Origin: CAVPRW01 sp046727435 [NCBI: bacterium]
GTDB lineage: Bacteria; Tectomicrobia; Entotheonellia; J063
Assembly: GCA_046727435.1 (NCBI GenBank)
Contig: JBKPCR010000254.1
Location: 1-5,801 of the forward strand
Length of the DNA: 5,801 nt
Direction: 5' to 3'
The notes beneath the pieces were generated by a model. The model was not told the DNA's origin, made no database searches, and was given only the letters and a program-made list of their open reading frames with translations. Both the position numbers and the translations under genes were made by a program. This document shows positions 5,658-5,801 of the stretch, piece by piece. Within the stretch, counting starts at the first letter, position 1. Each line of letters starts with the position of its first letter.

Positions 5658-5801
5658 CAGCTTCGCTCTCACTGGGCCTATTTCTGGCAGGGTGATTTCC
5701 CACGCGCCGAGGCAGGGTTACTCCGCGCGCTCACGATGGCGCCGGGGCGCTCAAGTGCGTGGGGAGATCTCGGTCAAGTCTACGCGAGGCAAGGGAATAC
5801 C
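5658..5801 (+). CDS. TPR-repeat protein fragment, partial at right edge
   Basis: The frame reads QLRSHWAYFWQGDFPRAEAG, then LLRALTMAPGRSSAWGDLGQ and VYARQGNT, and is still open at the last base. It fits the 34-residue TPR pattern: G-D-F-x-x-A-E-A-x-L-x-x-A-L-x-x-x-P closes one repeat, and AW-x-x-LG-x-x-Y-x-x-x-G opens the next. TPRs are helical protein-interaction repeats. There is no start codon before the repeats: an ATG at 5622 in the same frame gives MYRITADLFRW and then TGA at 5655-5657, and ATG 5736 falls inside the repeat. The gene has therefore either lost its 5' end, probably at the Tn3 remnant boundary, or carries a nonsense codon. The host protein cannot be named. Confidence 0.65.

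Noticed and set aside
5658-5801. TPR fragment as the missing C-terminal TPR region of the broken cyclase
   Set aside because: It lies on the opposite strand beyond two transposon remnants. It is also the classic 34-residue TPR type rather than the looser repeats usual in cyclase-AAA-TPR proteins. An inversion is possible but unsupported.
1-5801. CRISPR array, tRNA or rRNA
   Set aside because: I saw no regularly spaced repeats and no cloverleaf or rRNA-like segment on either strand.

Overview
The window is high-GC and carries a compact minus-strand gene row flanked by transposon debris. The content is a flavin-dependent luciferase-like monooxygenase, an NHL-propeller protein, a D-aminoacylase-type amidohydrolase, a small EthD-like protein and a zinc-ribbon class III nucleotide cyclase. 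This mix is typical of large-genome environmental bacteria such as the Tectomicrobia/Entotheonella, Rokubacteria and deltaproteobacterial lineages. That placement is inference from gene content only; no rRNA or marker gene is present.

Layout: (1) 1-410: a possible partial minus-strand membrane-protein start at the left edge, and the plus-strand C-terminal tail of a second luciferase-like monooxygenase (245-340). (2) 411-4198, all minus strand and read right to left: cyclase (broken), EthD-like protein, amidohydrolase (internally deleted), NHL protein (C-terminally cut) and an intact luciferase-like monooxygenase. Spacing is tight, Shine-Dalgarno sites are good, and the NHL stop overlaps the monooxygenase start as ATGA. 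(3) 4217-4654: about 440 bases with no convincing gene. (4) 4655-5100: the 5' part of an IS5-family element with a nonsense codon, broken at its first catalytic Asp motif. (5) 5095-5127: a short direct repeat. (6) about 5194-5610: the C-terminal tail of a Tn3-family transposase. (7) 5658-5801: a TPR-repeat reading frame that runs off the right edge.

In their full form the minus-strand genes would look like a small catabolic operon: an amidohydrolase, an FMN- or F420-dependent monooxygenase, a dimeric alpha-beta barrel helper and an NHL propeller, possibly beside a cyclase-type regulator. Here only the monooxygenase and the EthD-like protein look full length. The dominant signal is decay: at least seven genes are cut, internally deleted or frameshifted, next to remnants of two transposon families. 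I see no convincing new molecular system. The most useful observations are the exact break points and the unusual in-frame deletion in the amidohydrolase.
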